Source of the DNA: an uncultured Granulosicoccus sp.
GTDB lineage: Bacteria > Pseudomonadota > Gammaproteobacteria > Granulosicoccales > Granulosicoccaceae
Assembly: GCA_947492525.1 (NCBI GenBank)
Contig: CANLNQ010000020.1
Span: forward strand, 1-64,000
Direction of reading: 5' to 3'
Length of the DNA: 64,000 bases
Notes under the pieces: generated by a model
What the model was told of the DNA's origin: nothing
The model's input: the letters and a program-made list of their open reading frames with translations, nothing else
The model's database searches: none
In this document: positions 17,283 through 26,811 of the stretch, in pieces
Numbering within the stretch: position 1 is the stretch's first letter
Layout: every line of letters begins with the position of its first letter
Position numbers and translations under genes: made by a program

Positions 17283-19118
17283 ATGATCAACACGACGATT
17301 CATCACTACCTTCTGGCAGGTCTTGCCACCCTTCCCATGGCGGCGGACGTGGTATTCGCACAGGACCAGCGCGGCAACGGCGGCGCCGACCAGAGAGCCA
17401 GGGAAGTCTCGAATCTATCCCGTGCGCAGCGAAGTGGCTATCTGGGAAGGGTCAGCGAAAGCGTCATCGCCTCCGGCAATCTGCAGGTGATGGGCTCGGT
17501 TTCTACCTACGCCGACTTTTTCGACGACAGTCAGTCCGTCAAGGAGCACATACGACTCTGGCACCGTGTGGCCATCGACTCCATTGCACTGGATCACACG
17601 CCAGACCCCGACAACGACGACTACTCACCCAGTCAGGGCGGCCCCACCCGGACCAGTCGCGCCATGGCCATGGTACAGATTTCCGTTTTCGATGCCCTGA
17701 ACAGCATCGAAAAGCGATATCAACCGTATACCGGCATTTTTGATGGGTTCGAACAGGCATCGCCTCATGCGGCCATTGCCCATGCAGCCCACAGCGAACT
17801 CAGCGCACTGTACCCGCAGCAGCAACAGAGATTGGACGCTGTGCTGGCTGACACCATCGCCATCATCAGCAACTTTTCCACCGACGAAGCGGTGCTTGCA
17901 GGCCAGTCACTGGGTACCACCGTGGCCGATACCATGCGCACCGCCCGTCTGGAAGATGGGTCGGACCATGACGAGCCCAATTTTGGTGATGGCGGGCAGG
18001 TTGCCGACGGCATTTTTTCCTACACGGGCGACTTCGTCAATGGCGGTTCTACCGCGGTCGGTGAGTGGGTCCCTGATCCCAATACACCGGAGTTCGCGGG
18101 GGACTTCAACCTCTCGCTGGGGGCATACTGGGGCAACATCGAACCGTTCTTCCTCGACAGTGGCGACCAGTTTCGGGTTCCTGCGCCTCCTGCCCTGGAT
18201 TCCGAGGAATACCGAACGGCTTACAACGCTGTCGCCGCCATCGGGGGTGCCGTGGACAATACCGGCATACCCAGTACAAGCACGGATGACACCCGATTCA
18301 TTGCCAATTACTGGGGCTACGATGGTGTGCCGCTGATCGGTGTTCCGCCACGCGTCTACAATCAGATCACGGCACAGATTGCGGACGGCCAGGTGGATGA
18401 CCCACTGGACTATGCACGTGTCCTGGCATTGACCAATGTGGGCATGGCCGACGCGGCAATAGCTTCCTGGGACAGCAAGTACTACTACAATCTGTGGCGC
18501 CCGGTAAGCGGTATACGCATAGACGACGGTATCGAGGGCACGGTACATGACCCCGACTGGAACCCCGTTGGCGTCTCCGTCGTGAACACCGAAGAAGCGA
18601 TACGTGCTACCCCACCCTTCCCCTCCTACCCTTCCGGGCACGCTACTTTCGGCGGCGTGACATTTGGCGTGCTGCGTGCCATGTTCGACGACGACATCGC
18701 ATTCACCTTCGTTTCCGACGAATACAACGGTGAAGGCGTGGATCCCTTCTTTCCCGACGTACCACGCCCCTTTGTGCCTGTCAGATTCCAATCTCTGAGC
18801 GAAGCGCAGGAGCAGAACGGCATCAGCCGAGTCTACAACGGTGTGCACTGGGAATTTGATGATACTGCCGGCCAGGAACTGGGCATGACCATCGCCGAGT
18901 ACCTGATGCTCGATACGCTGGCATTCAGCGCTACCGACACCACAAGCGCAACTGACACCGCTGACAACACTGACAACACTGACAACACAAGCGCGACAGA
19001 CGTCACAGACAATACAGATGCCACTGTCAACGAGACCGGTCTTGATGCGAGTGAGCAGAATGACACTCGGAACGATAACCCCGGTCGTGGCGCAGAGAGA
19101 AACGACAACAGAGGCTGA
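17283..19118 (+). CDS. Secreted vanadium haloperoxidase-like/PAP2 superfamily protein
   Basis: A 611-residue exported protein with a signal peptide (residues 1-25, MINTTIHHYLLAGLATLPMA). The C-terminal half has the vanadate/phosphate pocket of vanadium-dependent haloperoxidases and PAP2 phosphatases: KYYYNLWRPVSGIR, PSYPSGHATFGG and SRVYNGVHWEFDDTAGQELG, giving the conserved Lys, Arg, Ser-Gly-His, Arg and His. Haloperoxidase versus phosphatase activity cannot be decided by eye. The last 70 residues are a low-complexity Thr/Asp/Asn tail (repeats of TDNTDNT type) ending in charged residues. GAGG 7 bp before the ATG supports the start. Confidence 0.82.
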   Translation: MINTTIHHYLLAGLATLPMAADVVFAQDQRGNGGADQRAREVSNLSRAQRSGYLGRVSESVIASGNLQVMGSVSTYADFFDDSQSVKEHIRLWHRVAIDSIALDHTPDPDNDDYSPSQGGPTRTSRAMAMVQISVFDALNSIEKRYQPYTGIFDGFEQASPHAAIAHAAHSELSALYPQQQQRLDAVLADTIAIISNFSTDEAVLAGQSLGTTVADTMRTARLEDGSDHDEPNFGDGGQVADGIFSYTGDFVNGGSTAVGEWVPDPNTPEFAGDFNLSLGAYWGNIEPFFLDSGDQFRVPAPPALDSEEYRTAYNAVAAIGGAVDNTGIPSTSTDDTRFIANYWGYDGVPLIGVPPRVYNQITAQIADGQVDDPLDYARVLALTNVGMADAAIASWDSKYYYNLWRPVSGIRIDDGIEGTVHDPDWNPVGVSVVNTEEAIRATPPFPSYPSGHATFGGVTFGVLRAMFDDDIAFTFVSDEYNGEGVDPFFPDVPRPFVPVRFQSLSEAQEQNGISRVYNGVHWEFDDTAGQELGMTIAEYLMLDTLAFSATDTTSATDTADNTDNTDNTSATDVTDNTDATVNETGLDASEQNDTRNDNPGRGAERNDNRG

Positions 19119-19142
19119 CCCGTCCCGTTGACATCCTGTGTT

Positions 19143-19175
19143 CCTGTCCTGATCAGCAGAATGAATCAGGACGGG
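19143..19175. terminator. Hairpin after the haloperoxidase-like gene
   Basis: CCTGTCCTGAT (19143-19153) pairs with ATCAGGACGGG (19165-19175) over 11 positions with one G-U pair. It lies 25 bp after the stop codon. No U-tract follows, so the terminator call rests on position. Confidence 0.5.
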
Positions 19176-19261
19176 ATGCACGCTCCCCTCACCCCCCGAC
19201 AATCCGAGCAGGAATTCGCCTGCGCGATCCTCATTGATCCAGATACACTGAGCCAGACAAC

Positions 19262-19789
19262 ATGATGAACAATCACAAGGCACAACCCTTGATTATCCTT
19301 CTGCTTTCGACACTGCTGAACAGCGTTTCAGTCTCGGCCGACAGTGTTGAAGGCTCTCGCATCCCGATGCAACTTGCGACTGAAGCCGATCATGCCGCGA
19401 CGCGGCAACAGGCAAACGGCATACTGGAAATTCTTCCTGAGGATTTCAGACCTGCGTTCACACGCGCAACGGTCATCAGGCTCAATGGCATCGTTGAACG
19501 CTCCTATCAGGTCATCAGCGAACTGGATCAGTTACGACGTGAACGTAGCGGGACACCAACGTCAGCCTCCTTTACGCTCGCCGAATCAGAAGAACACCTC
19601 GCCAACAGACAACGCGCAAGGATCGCATCGATAAGAGTTCGCTCGAAAGCGGCACTCGATGACATGAACGCCGCAGTCGCGCAGCTGAAGGCCAGCGAAG
19701 AATACTACAACTCTGCTGTGCTGGCCGGGATGATCATGTTCGTCAACGATGTGGAGCAGGAAGTCAGTCGATTCGATCAGAATGGCTGA
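19262..19789 (+). CDS. Exported protein of unknown function
   Basis: A 175-residue protein with a clear signal peptide (about residues 1-26, LIILLLSTLLNSVSVSADS). The mature part is mainly helical and charged (DQLRRERSG, NRQRARIASIRVRSKAALDDMNAAVAQLKASEEYYNS), suggesting a periplasmic helical protein. No family was recognised. It follows the haloperoxidase-like gene by 143 bp with a hairpin in between, so it may have its own promoter. Confidence 0.65.
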   Translation: MMNNHKAQPLIILLLSTLLNSVSVSADSVEGSRIPMQLATEADHAATRQQANGILEILPEDFRPAFTRATVIRLNGIVERSYQVISELDQLRRERSGTPTSASFTLAESEEHLANRQRARIASIRVRSKAALDDMNAAVAQLKASEEYYNSAVLAGMIMFVNDVEQEVSRFDQNG

Positions 19790-19910
19790 TGCGCTGAGTG
19801 GGATAGCACCAGTATTCTGGTAGAAGCCGTACAGCTGCCAACGGCAACAACAATTCTGATCAGCGGCTGCTACCAGGACTGGCCATGGTCAACAACAGCT
19901 TGCGAATCGG

Positions 19911-20345
19911 CTATCGTATCTCCAATGCATCGATCACATCGATGCCTTCACTTGCCTTGCGTGCGACCTCGAGTGCCGCATCTCGCTCGTTCTCGTCACC
20001 CACGAAGCCTTCCAGTCGAATACGTTGCGCATCAGCGCCGCGTGTTTCATCAACGGTAGCGATTGCATCGGTTTCACTACCCTTGCCAGATGATTCATCC
20101 TGGCCTGATGCTTCATCCCCTTCAAGCAGAACCACCTGAATACTCGCCGCAATGATCCGCTCATCGGCAACGAGAGCAGCCTTGACACGTGTGGTCAGTT
20201 CGGCACGCTGAGAGGACACCTGATCAAGATCGAATGGCGCGCCATCAGCCTGGCCGCGAGGGGCAGAACAGGCGGACAAGCCCAAAGCCGAAGCAGCAAG
20301 AACCAGGAGAATCGAGCGCTGTCGTATCATGCCGAGCATGTTCAT
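19911..20345 (-). CDS. BON-domain lipoprotein
   Basis: A 144-residue predicted lipoprotein: signal sequence with lipobox LSAC near residue 26. The mature part has the BON pattern, TTRVKAALVADERIIAASIQV and, after an acidic Gly/Ser/Asp-rich insert, IRLEGFVGDENERDAALEVARKASEGIDVIDALEI. BON proteins (OsmY, DolP) associate with the envelope, often with phospholipid. The start overlaps the stop of the upstream AsmA-like gene in an ATGA, so the two are translationally coupled and probably share an envelope task. Confidence 0.8.
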   Translation of the reverse strand: MNMLGMIRQRSILLVLAASALGLSACSAPRGQADGAPFDLDQVSSQRAELTTRVKAALVADERIIAASIQVVLLEGDEASGQDESSGKGSETDAIATVDETRGADAQRIRLEGFVGDENERDAALEVARKASEGIDVIDALEIR

Positions 20346-22375
20346 TCGTCTGCCTCTGTTGCATCATCCAGCGCACTGATCAGTCCGTCACAGTAAGCAC
20401 TGTCTTCACCTTCACCGGGCTGAACCAGGGGTAACAGCGCTGCAATTGGTGTCACCAGTGTACTCAGAATCGCCGCGGAAGCGGCTCGCAGGACCAGCTC
20501 TTCGCCCGGCAGAACCTGTATGTCCCCTACCGTTCCCCGAACCCTTGCCGAAGACTGCGCGCTGATCAGGGAGGTATCCTTCGGATACGGTTCCACTGCA
20601 ACATCCAGACTTTCATCATTCAGGTCTATCTGTCCGTCACCCACGAAAACAGTGTCACTGGAATCCAGCACCAATCGGGAAATATCGGCAACCCCATCCT
20701 CTACCGACAGGTCGAGATAGGCGCATTCCAGGGTTGCGAGTGTCTTGCCCGGATCGATCAACAGAAACAGCGTCTCTACCACGTCAATACCTGCCAGTTC
20801 GAGTAGCAGGGCATCAAGCTTGCCCTCGGTCATCAGCAGAAACATGCCACCATCGAGACTGGCCGCTATGTCTGCCACGCTATCACCTTCGAACCAGTAA
20901 CGCACATTTCCACCGATCCTGCCAAAGCTGTCGTCATCAATGCCAATGGCCTCCATGATTTCCTGCAGGTTGACGGCATTGACTTCCAGCTCGAATTCCC
21001 CTGTCGTCGGCTGTTGATTGGCATCCAGAGAAGCCGTGCCACTGATGACACCTTCCGCCGCGCCAATCTTCAATCGTGTGACATCTGCCTTGCCGGCGTT
21101 CACTTCCACTCGAGTATCCAGCGATTCGATGGGCCAGACAGGCGAACGTACTTCTTCGGCCCGGTACTCCACAGCCCCCGTGAAATACTCTGTCAGTGCG
21201 GCCAGCGCAATCGGTTCATCGGACAAAATCTGATTGTCCTCCTCTCGGGTTTCGGCCACCTCCTGTTGCTCGGCAGTTGCGCTCTCATCCGGATCCGGCA
21301 CGCCACCCAGAAGACCGGCAAAGTCGTCCAGGTCCAGAGTCCTGGATATGAGGTTGGCGTAGGCCTCCAGCGGTGTACTGGTGGGGTCTATTCTGAAATC
21401 ACCTTCCAGATCACTATCACCCACCTTGCCATCAAAGCGCTCAAGAACCCAATACTGCGCATCTCGCCTGACCTCACCCGCGACACGCCAGGGTGGAAGC
21501 GTGGGCAGCGTGACACCGGCCAACACCTCCATATCCTGAAGATCCGGCGCCTCGGCGCTGAAGGTCATATCGAGATCCGACAACGCGGACGGATTCCCGA
21601 TTGTGCCGTCGAGAGCGATCTCGGCATCCCCTACCGTCGCGCTTGCTTTCAATGCGAGATCATCCAGTGATGAGCTAAGCTCGGTCAAGGGATTGATCAC
21701 TACATCCATGTTCACTGGCAGGCCATCCAACTCCCCGTCTGCTGCCAGGCTCGTGGGGCGGTCTGGGTCTGTGGTAGAGCCGGTGATACCCACCACAGCT
21801 GTAGCCTGACGCGCCAGAACGGCATCGTCATAGCCGATGGTGACATCGGTTATGTCAATCTGCCGAATGGCGGGAATTCCTGGTGCTACCGTTGCTTCCT
21901 CGCTATCGGCCGGTTGCTCGGTGCTGTCGCCGGACGACGCAAATGCCTCCTGCCAGTTCCATACACCTTGCTCGTCTCTCGACAGCATCAAACGAGTATC
22001 GCTTAACGTAATGTGGTCGATCAGCAGCTGTCCGCTCAGCAGCTCGCTGATATCCAGGACCGCCTCGGCTTGTTCGCCATCCAGCAGCTCCGGGGGAAGC
22101 CTGAACGACTTCACGGCGATACCGGGGCCTTCGCTGAACCATGCAACATCGAAACTCTCGACATCGACCTGCAGGTCGGCAAAACGCTCGGCGCCTCGCT
22201 CGACCCACCTGGCCAGGCTCTCGGGAGGTGCCCAGAACACCCCGACCACCAACACGACAGGCAGCAGTAGCAGGAAGAGGACGAACTTCAGGAAACGACG
22301 CAAATGGCTCACCCGTGGCGGTTGTTTCACCTCAGTGTATCCACAGCTCGCGGTAACACCGCTCAAACCATGCAC
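20342..22375 (-). CDS. AsmA-like (DUF748/YhdP-type) envelope protein
   Basis: A 677-residue protein with one N-terminal membrane span (about residues 28-48, FLKFVLFLLLLPVVLVVGVFW) and a long beta-rich periplasmic part with AsmA-family features (VDVESFDVAWF, IDHITLSDTRLML, LDANQQPTTGEFELEVNAVNL, GGMFLLMTEGKLDALLLELAGID). AsmA-like proteins bridge the periplasm and are implicated in phospholipid transport to the outer membrane. GGGAGG six bases before the ATG at 22375 supports this start. The downstream BON lipoprotein overlaps by 4 bp; BON and AsmA-like proteins both act in envelope lipid homeostasis. Confidence 0.8.
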   Translation of the reverse strand: MHGLSGVTASCGYTEVKQPPRVSHLRRFLKFVLFLLLLPVVLVVGVFWAPPESLARWVERGAERFADLQVDVESFDVAWFSEGPGIAVKSFRLPPELLDGEQAEAVLDISELLSGQLLIDHITLSDTRLMLSRDEQGVWNWQEAFASSGDSTEQPADSEEATVAPGIPAIRQIDITDVTIGYDDAVLARQATAVVGITGSTTDPDRPTSLAADGELDGLPVNMDVVINPLTELSSSLDDLALKASATVGDAEIALDGTIGNPSALSDLDMTFSAEAPDLQDMEVLAGVTLPTLPPWRVAGEVRRDAQYWVLERFDGKVGDSDLEGDFRIDPTSTPLEAYANLISRTLDLDDFAGLLGGVPDPDESATAEQQEVAETREEDNQILSDEPIALAALTEYFTGAVEYRAEEVRSPVWPIESLDTRVEVNAGKADVTRLKIGAAEGVISGTASLDANQQPTTGEFELEVNAVNLQEIMEAIGIDDDSFGRIGGNVRYWFEGDSVADIAASLDGGMFLLMTEGKLDALLLELAGIDVVETLFLLIDPGKTLATLECAYLDLSVEDGVADISRLVLDSSDTVFVGDGQIDLNDESLDVAVEPYPKDTSLISAQSSARVRGTVGDIQVLPGEELVLRAASAAILSTLVTPIAALLPLVQPGEGEDSAYCDGLISALDDATEADE

Positions 22376-22730
22376 TTCCTCCCTTTTTACACATTCGCTG
22401 CACTATAAAACGCACGGCCGCAGGCACACCGGCGAAGTAGTGCACTGTTTTCGTGCAAGGCGTGTTACGTCAATGGCAGCTCCGATTCACAAACCCTCTG
22501 CAACACGAACACTCTGGCAACACGAGGAGTTGATCAGCCAGAGGTTCCGGACAGCATGCTCTGATGCGCGACGCTGGCAAACGGGCATCGCCAATCAAGA
22601 GGCTTGCGTGCAAGCCGCCCCGCATTCACTGTAAAAACGGAATACTGAATACGGAAAGCGCCCGTTTTCATCAAGGGTGGCAGGTTCTATCTTTGCGTTG
22701 TCCCATACTCAACCACAGAGAGACTGTTCC

Positions 22731-23723
22731 ATGAAAGCAATGGTTCTGAACGAATACGGTGAAGGCTCCGAATTTCAAGCTGCCGAAGTCGCCAAGCCGA
22801 CAGCGGGCAAAGGGCAGGTACTGGTGCGCATCGCCGCCACCAGCGTCAACACCGTCGATACCATGATCCGCCAGATGGGTCAGGAAAACCTGCCACTGTC
22901 ACCCGATCTGCCGGCGCTTCTCGGCATGGACTTCGCCGGGACTGTGGAAGCCGTTGGCGAGGGTGTGACGGCCTATGCCGAGGGTGATGAAGTGTACGGT
23001 TGCGCCGGAGGCCTGATCGGTCTGCCAGGTGCACTCAGCGAGTACATTGCAGCAGATGCCAGACTGATAGCTCACAAGCCGAAGTCATTGTCGATGCGTG
23101 AAGCAGCCGCCATGCCACTGGTAGGCATCACGGCCTACGAGGGATTGCTCAGAGCCGGTACGCAAGAAGGTCAGAAAGTTCTGGTACACGGTGGTACCGG
23201 TGGCGTCGGACATCTTGCCGTACAACTGGCGAAGCACATGGGTGCGGATGTATACACCACCATCACAGGTGACACTCAATCGCAGATCGTTTCTAACTAC
23301 GGTGCTACCGCAATCGACTTCAAGACGGAAAAGGTAGACGACTATGTTGCCAGGCACACTGACGGTGCCGGATTCGATGTGATATTCGACACGGTTGGCG
23401 GGGCCAATCTGACGAACTCGTTCGAGGCAGCTGCGTTGAACGGTCACGTCAGTACCACTGTGTCGCTGCTCGAGCTGGATCTCTCACCGGTGCACTTCCG
23501 AGGCTTGTCACTACATGTGGTATTCATGCTGATCCCCATGTTGCACGACCACAAGCGTCAGGTTCATGGGGACATTCTCGCAAAGCTGGCGACTCTTGTT
23601 GATTCCGGCGCACTCAAGCCACTGCTAGACGAGCAGCAGTTTGAATTGAGCCAGGTCGGAGATGCCTACGCACGTTTGACCAGCGGTCAGGCGATCGGCA
23701 AGGTGGTGGTAGACGTCATCTGA
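22731..23723 (+). CDS. Zinc-independent quinone oxidoreductase/MDR family
   Basis: A 330-residue medium-chain dehydrogenase/reductase. The N-terminal GroES-like domain (GMDFAGTVEAVGEGVTAYAEGDEVYG) lacks the zinc-binding cysteines of alcohol dehydrogenases. The nucleotide-binding motif GGTGGVGHLAVQLAKHMGA lies at about residues 146-165. This pattern fits NADPH:quinone reductases acting on quinones or electrophilic enals. The ATG at 22731 follows GAGAGAC; an in-frame upstream start at 22677 adds unconserved residues. Confidence 0.85.
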   Translation: MKAMVLNEYGEGSEFQAAEVAKPTAGKGQVLVRIAATSVNTVDTMIRQMGQENLPLSPDLPALLGMDFAGTVEAVGEGVTAYAEGDEVYGCAGGLIGLPGALSEYIAADARLIAHKPKSLSMREAAAMPLVGITAYEGLLRAGTQEGQKVLVHGGTGGVGHLAVQLAKHMGADVYTTITGDTQSQIVSNYGATAIDFKTEKVDDYVARHTDGAGFDVIFDTVGGANLTNSFEAAALNGHVSTTVSLLELDLSPVHFRGLSLHVVFMLIPMLHDHKRQVHGDILAKLATLVDSGALKPLLDEQQFELSQVGDAYARLTSGQAIGKVVVDVI

Positions 23724-23744
23724 GGCAGGCAGCCTCGTTCGGTC

Positions 23745-23774
23745 GGGATCATGATGACTTCATCGTGATCCCGG
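23745..23774 (+). terminator. Terminator hairpin after the quinone oxidoreductase
   Basis: CGGGATCATGATG (23745-23757), loop ACTT, CATCGTGATCCCG (23762-23774): a 13-bp stem with one G-U pair, 22 bp after the stop. The following bases are only weakly T-rich (CTTGCATTT). Confidence 0.65.
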
Positions 23775-23850
23775 CTTGCATTTCGGCTGCAACCGGCAGT
23801 CCTGAGCCGTCGAGCTGCCGTGCCGGAGATCGCTATCACAAATGTACAGT

Positions 23851-23957
23851 GCGCGATTGTACAATCTTTGCACAAAATGACGAGCGCGTGACCCTGCCTC
23901 GTTATCATCCATCTACACGCTGTTCGTCCACATGGTTATCCACAGGATTTGTGGATA
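23851..23957 (+). repeat. DnaA-box element, copy B
   Basis: Second copy of the 107-bp element seen at 6521-6627, in the same orientation and gapless. It carries TCGTCCACA (23924-23932), the exact DnaA-box TTATCCACA (23936-23944) and the facing TGTGGATAT (23950-23958), with the same 5-bp spacer between the facing boxes. It ends 144 bp before the stop of the downstream papain-like pseudogene. No gene is recognised in 23775-24101. Confidence 0.75.
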
Positions 23958-24101
23958 TCATCCGGCAAGCAGGATCCCCTTTCAAGCAAGCTATTCATCA
24001 GTGACGTGCGCTGCGAGCCTGAATGCCGAAAACGGATGGCTCATCGAAAGCTTCTCTGTCGGTCATGATTGAGTAGGTTCAGCGACGAGAGGCTGCAGCC
24101 A

Positions 24102-25115
24102 TCAATTCAAGGCCCCGCGTTTACCGACGATATATCCCCACTTGGGATCAGCCACTCCCGTGCTCCAACCACTGGCACTGCTGTCCCAGACCCAATACGT
24201 ACCATCGTCGAACTGGCGCGGGCTCTGATGAGTCCTCCATGGATCCATCACCTTGAAGCCGGGCCACAATCGGCCTCGCCCATCATCCACCATGGCTGTA
24301 CCGGTGCAGATCAGCGCATGCGCACCACCTCCGTCCCAACTCACCGCATAGAGTACGGGCTGACTTGCCGTCGCACGGCGTAACCCATTCTGCAAATCGC
24401 TCAGTCTCGAGGTCTTGACGAACGCTGCATCTATTTTCAGATGTTGCAGTGCCTTCGCGATGGCATCCAGCTTCATGCCCGCGGTCTCGAAGTTATGGTG
24501 ATAGCCGAGAACCGTACTCACCGCATTGCGGAAAACATCTTCTCTCAGTGCCTTGTCGTCAAGCAGAGATGCATAGGTGCAGGCACACGCACAGGTGCAG
24601 GAATTCGTCAGTTCCTGGGTGAAGATCTTTCGCTCCCACTGGCCCAGTGAATTCCTGGCAAAATCGTTGCCGTACTCCCGCTCCGTATCGCCGGCCTTGG
24701 CGAGCGCTCGAGACCTTGCGGCCATCGCCTGAGCATCCGGCTTCGCGGATGCCTGAGCGGTGTTCCTCACAGCGGCCTGACCGGTATTGCGTGCGATGAC
24801 GCGCAATTTCCATCAGCGTATCGGCGACCTCTTTGAGAGGTGGTCGTGGTTGAGCCCATGGGATCGGAAACACAAGTCACTCTGCGACTGGAGAATCAGC
24901 ACATCTTCGGTATCTTCCGCGAGCGCGTACAGGCACGGCCGGGCCAGTTTCTCAGAATCGGGATTGAGACCAACTGTGTACATCTGTTTGATGCGTTCAC
25001 AGGCGAGCGAGTAGAGGATCAGCTTGCACAGAATCTGGCGGAGTCGGTGGGTTGATGCCTGGCGCCCCTCGATCATGATGAGTGCTTGCGCAGAACCATG
25101 ACCTGCGTGATCCAT
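24102..25115 (-). pseudogene. Broken paralogue of the papain-like cysteine peptidase
   Basis: The region 24102-24806 encodes about 235 residues closely matching residues 115-341 of the intact paralogue at 26812-27837, including FTQELTNSCTCACACTYASLLDDKA, WDGGGAHALICTG and FKVMDPWRT, i.e. all catalytic positions. Upstream the frame is broken: a TGA at 24813-24815 interrupts it, while sequence matching the paralogue segment EVANTLREI (here EVADTLMEIA, about 24804-24836) is in a different frame. Farther upstream (to 25115) a weaker N-terminal match is in the original frame. The only start for the 3' part would be a TTG without ribosome site, so a degenerate gene is more likely than a short one. 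Confidence 0.65.
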
Positions 25116-25237
25116 CGGCGTGATTCCCTTCGTCTGTGTCGTCAGGCACTATTGGCGCAACATCAATCAAGTGATCGTGTTCGCGTAAACAGGTTCAAGA
25201 CCGAACAGTCGATTGCTACTGCAAACACTCTCGAAAC

Positions 25238-26257
25238 TCAAGCTGGTGGTACTGGTATCTCGTAGGTATCCAGATGTGAGTTCTGGAAAAACGAGTCTGT
25301 GCAAATCCAGTACCTTGTATCGGTAGTCATGTTGTATGGAGCGCCATTTGCCGACACATACCAAATTCCTGTTGACTGATAGTTGGTGCTCGCATGCAAC
25401 ACATAGCCGCCTTCGCGAGCGGCAAAATTTCTGCTGGCTGTACTCGTGTAGTCGGAAATGACAATATGAAAATCGATATTGCTCAGATTTCTCTTCTTCA
25501 GGATACCAACACAATGATCGAAGCAGATCTCCATCCCGAAGCTCAACTGGTACTCTTTCCCATTGATGGTCCTTGCGCCAATACTGTGTCCGGGAATGAA
25601 AATCTGTTCTTTTGTCGGACGATTCTTGGCTTCCAGAAAATCGGCTGTTTTCTCGTACTGCAAATGATATTCACCATTGAGTATCAAATAGGTATTGTTG
25701 AAAACTCGCTTTGGGCGGTGACCTGAATACAAGGATTCAGCGACTTTATCAAGCGCTGGCACATACCGGTCACCGGTAGGCTTGACGGCGCCAGTCTTGA
25801 ATCCAACTGCAGCATTGTCTGATAAAAGCAGATCTCTCGATGTCTTGGCGACTTTGCTTTCCGCTTGACGGCGGGCTGTGTCTTTAACCGTCTCGTACAG
25901 ATCGTCCATCCATTTCATTCGTACGGCATGGCTGTCGATCTGACGGTATTGATAGATGCTACCAGGTACTATGAGAATGTTGGGATATTTACGGCTAATC
26001 GCCAGAACGGATTGCTGAACAAACATCTTTTTCACTTGATCCATCGGTTTCTTACCGCGTTCGCTGAAAAAGTACTCAGGCACGACGAACACACCTTGGC
26101 AAGGATTTCCCGTTGCGAGACTGGCCTGCCGGCTTTGTACAATTCGAGCGAAACGGAGCAGGACAGCTTCGAACCGACCAACTCGATCTCGCACACCCAG
26201 GTGGGTAGCGGCGTTCTCTGTGTAGGTAAAAAGACCTACGATCATGCTATTGCTCAT
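25238..26257 (-). CDS. Nitrilase-superfamily (carbon-nitrogen hydrolase-like) protein
   Basis: A 339-residue cytoplasmic protein whose spaced motifs match the nitrilase superfamily catalytic triad: Glu61 in FVVPEYFFSE, Lys203 in LQYEKTADF (family YxK), and Cys245 in GMEICFDHC. It has an insertion between Glu and Lys (about residues 105-180) compared with standard nitrilases. The substrate (nitrile, amide or acyl transfer) is unknown. It is more AT-rich than the rest of the window and lies between two papain-like genes on the same strand, suggesting a horizontally acquired module. No overlapping start; the ATG at 26257 gives a complete first strand (MIVGLFTYTENAA). Downstream 26258-26811 shows nothing recognisable. 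Confidence 0.7.
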   Translation of the reverse strand: MSNSMIVGLFTYTENAATHLGVRDRVGRFEAVLLRFARIVQSRQASLATGNPCQGVFVVPEYFFSERGKKPMDQVKKMFVQQSVLAISRKYPNILIVPGSIYQYRQIDSHAVRMKWMDDLYETVKDTARRQAESKVAKTSRDLLLSDNAAVGFKTGAVKPTGDRYVPALDKVAESLYSGHRPKRVFNNTYLILNGEYHLQYEKTADFLEAKNRPTKEQIFIPGHSIGARTINGKEYQLSFGMEICFDHCVGILKKRNLSNIDFHIVISDYTSTASRNFAAREGGYVLHASTNYQSTGIWYVSANGAPYNMTTDTRYWICTDSFFQNSHLDTYEIPVPPA

Positions 26258-26811
26258 CTTCCCGTCACCTGAATCAATCTGCTGAAAAAACGCACTTGCA
26301 GTAAATATTTCGTGCGTACGGGTTCTCGATACCGACGCTTGTTCCGATAATCTCGGCTTATCTCCCGTCCAGTTGCCATCGCGGGTTTAACCTCTATGGC
26401 CAACACGTAGTCGTCAGACGAATTATCGACGGTACGAGTATCGTGTTACAGGATTCATGCACCTTTTCACCATGAATAGTACCCGCGATAGAAGAGCTCA
26501 CCTCGCCTTGGTGGGATGTCCGGAAAAAAAGGCAATGCTCGGCGAGTATGTCAGCCGTGCTGGCAAGGCGTTTACACGAAGGCGTACTGTCATACTCCGA
26601 GGGGGAGCAACGCAGGAGGACGTACACACACAGAGTCTGAGTATCAGACTGTTTTCCGATCGACCCACTGGTCGAGAACCAGTTCTCATGAAGAGCAAAG
26701 CGTTCGGCGCAGTGGAATCTCACAAGAGGATACCGACTTCGTTCAGCCTGATATCCGACCGATGACACATGACCGACGATCGGCTACGGAATGGGTGAAA
26801 GTCTGCTGGAC

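Noticed and set aside
17907-19283. 458-residue frame antisense to the haloperoxidase-like gene
   Set aside because: Codon shadow of a GC-rich gene on the other strand; no domain, and the sense frame has clear catalytic motifs.
24102-24806. Complete short papain-like gene starting at TTG 24806
   Set aside because: No ribosome site; homology to the paralogue continues upstream in another frame, so it is a broken longer gene.
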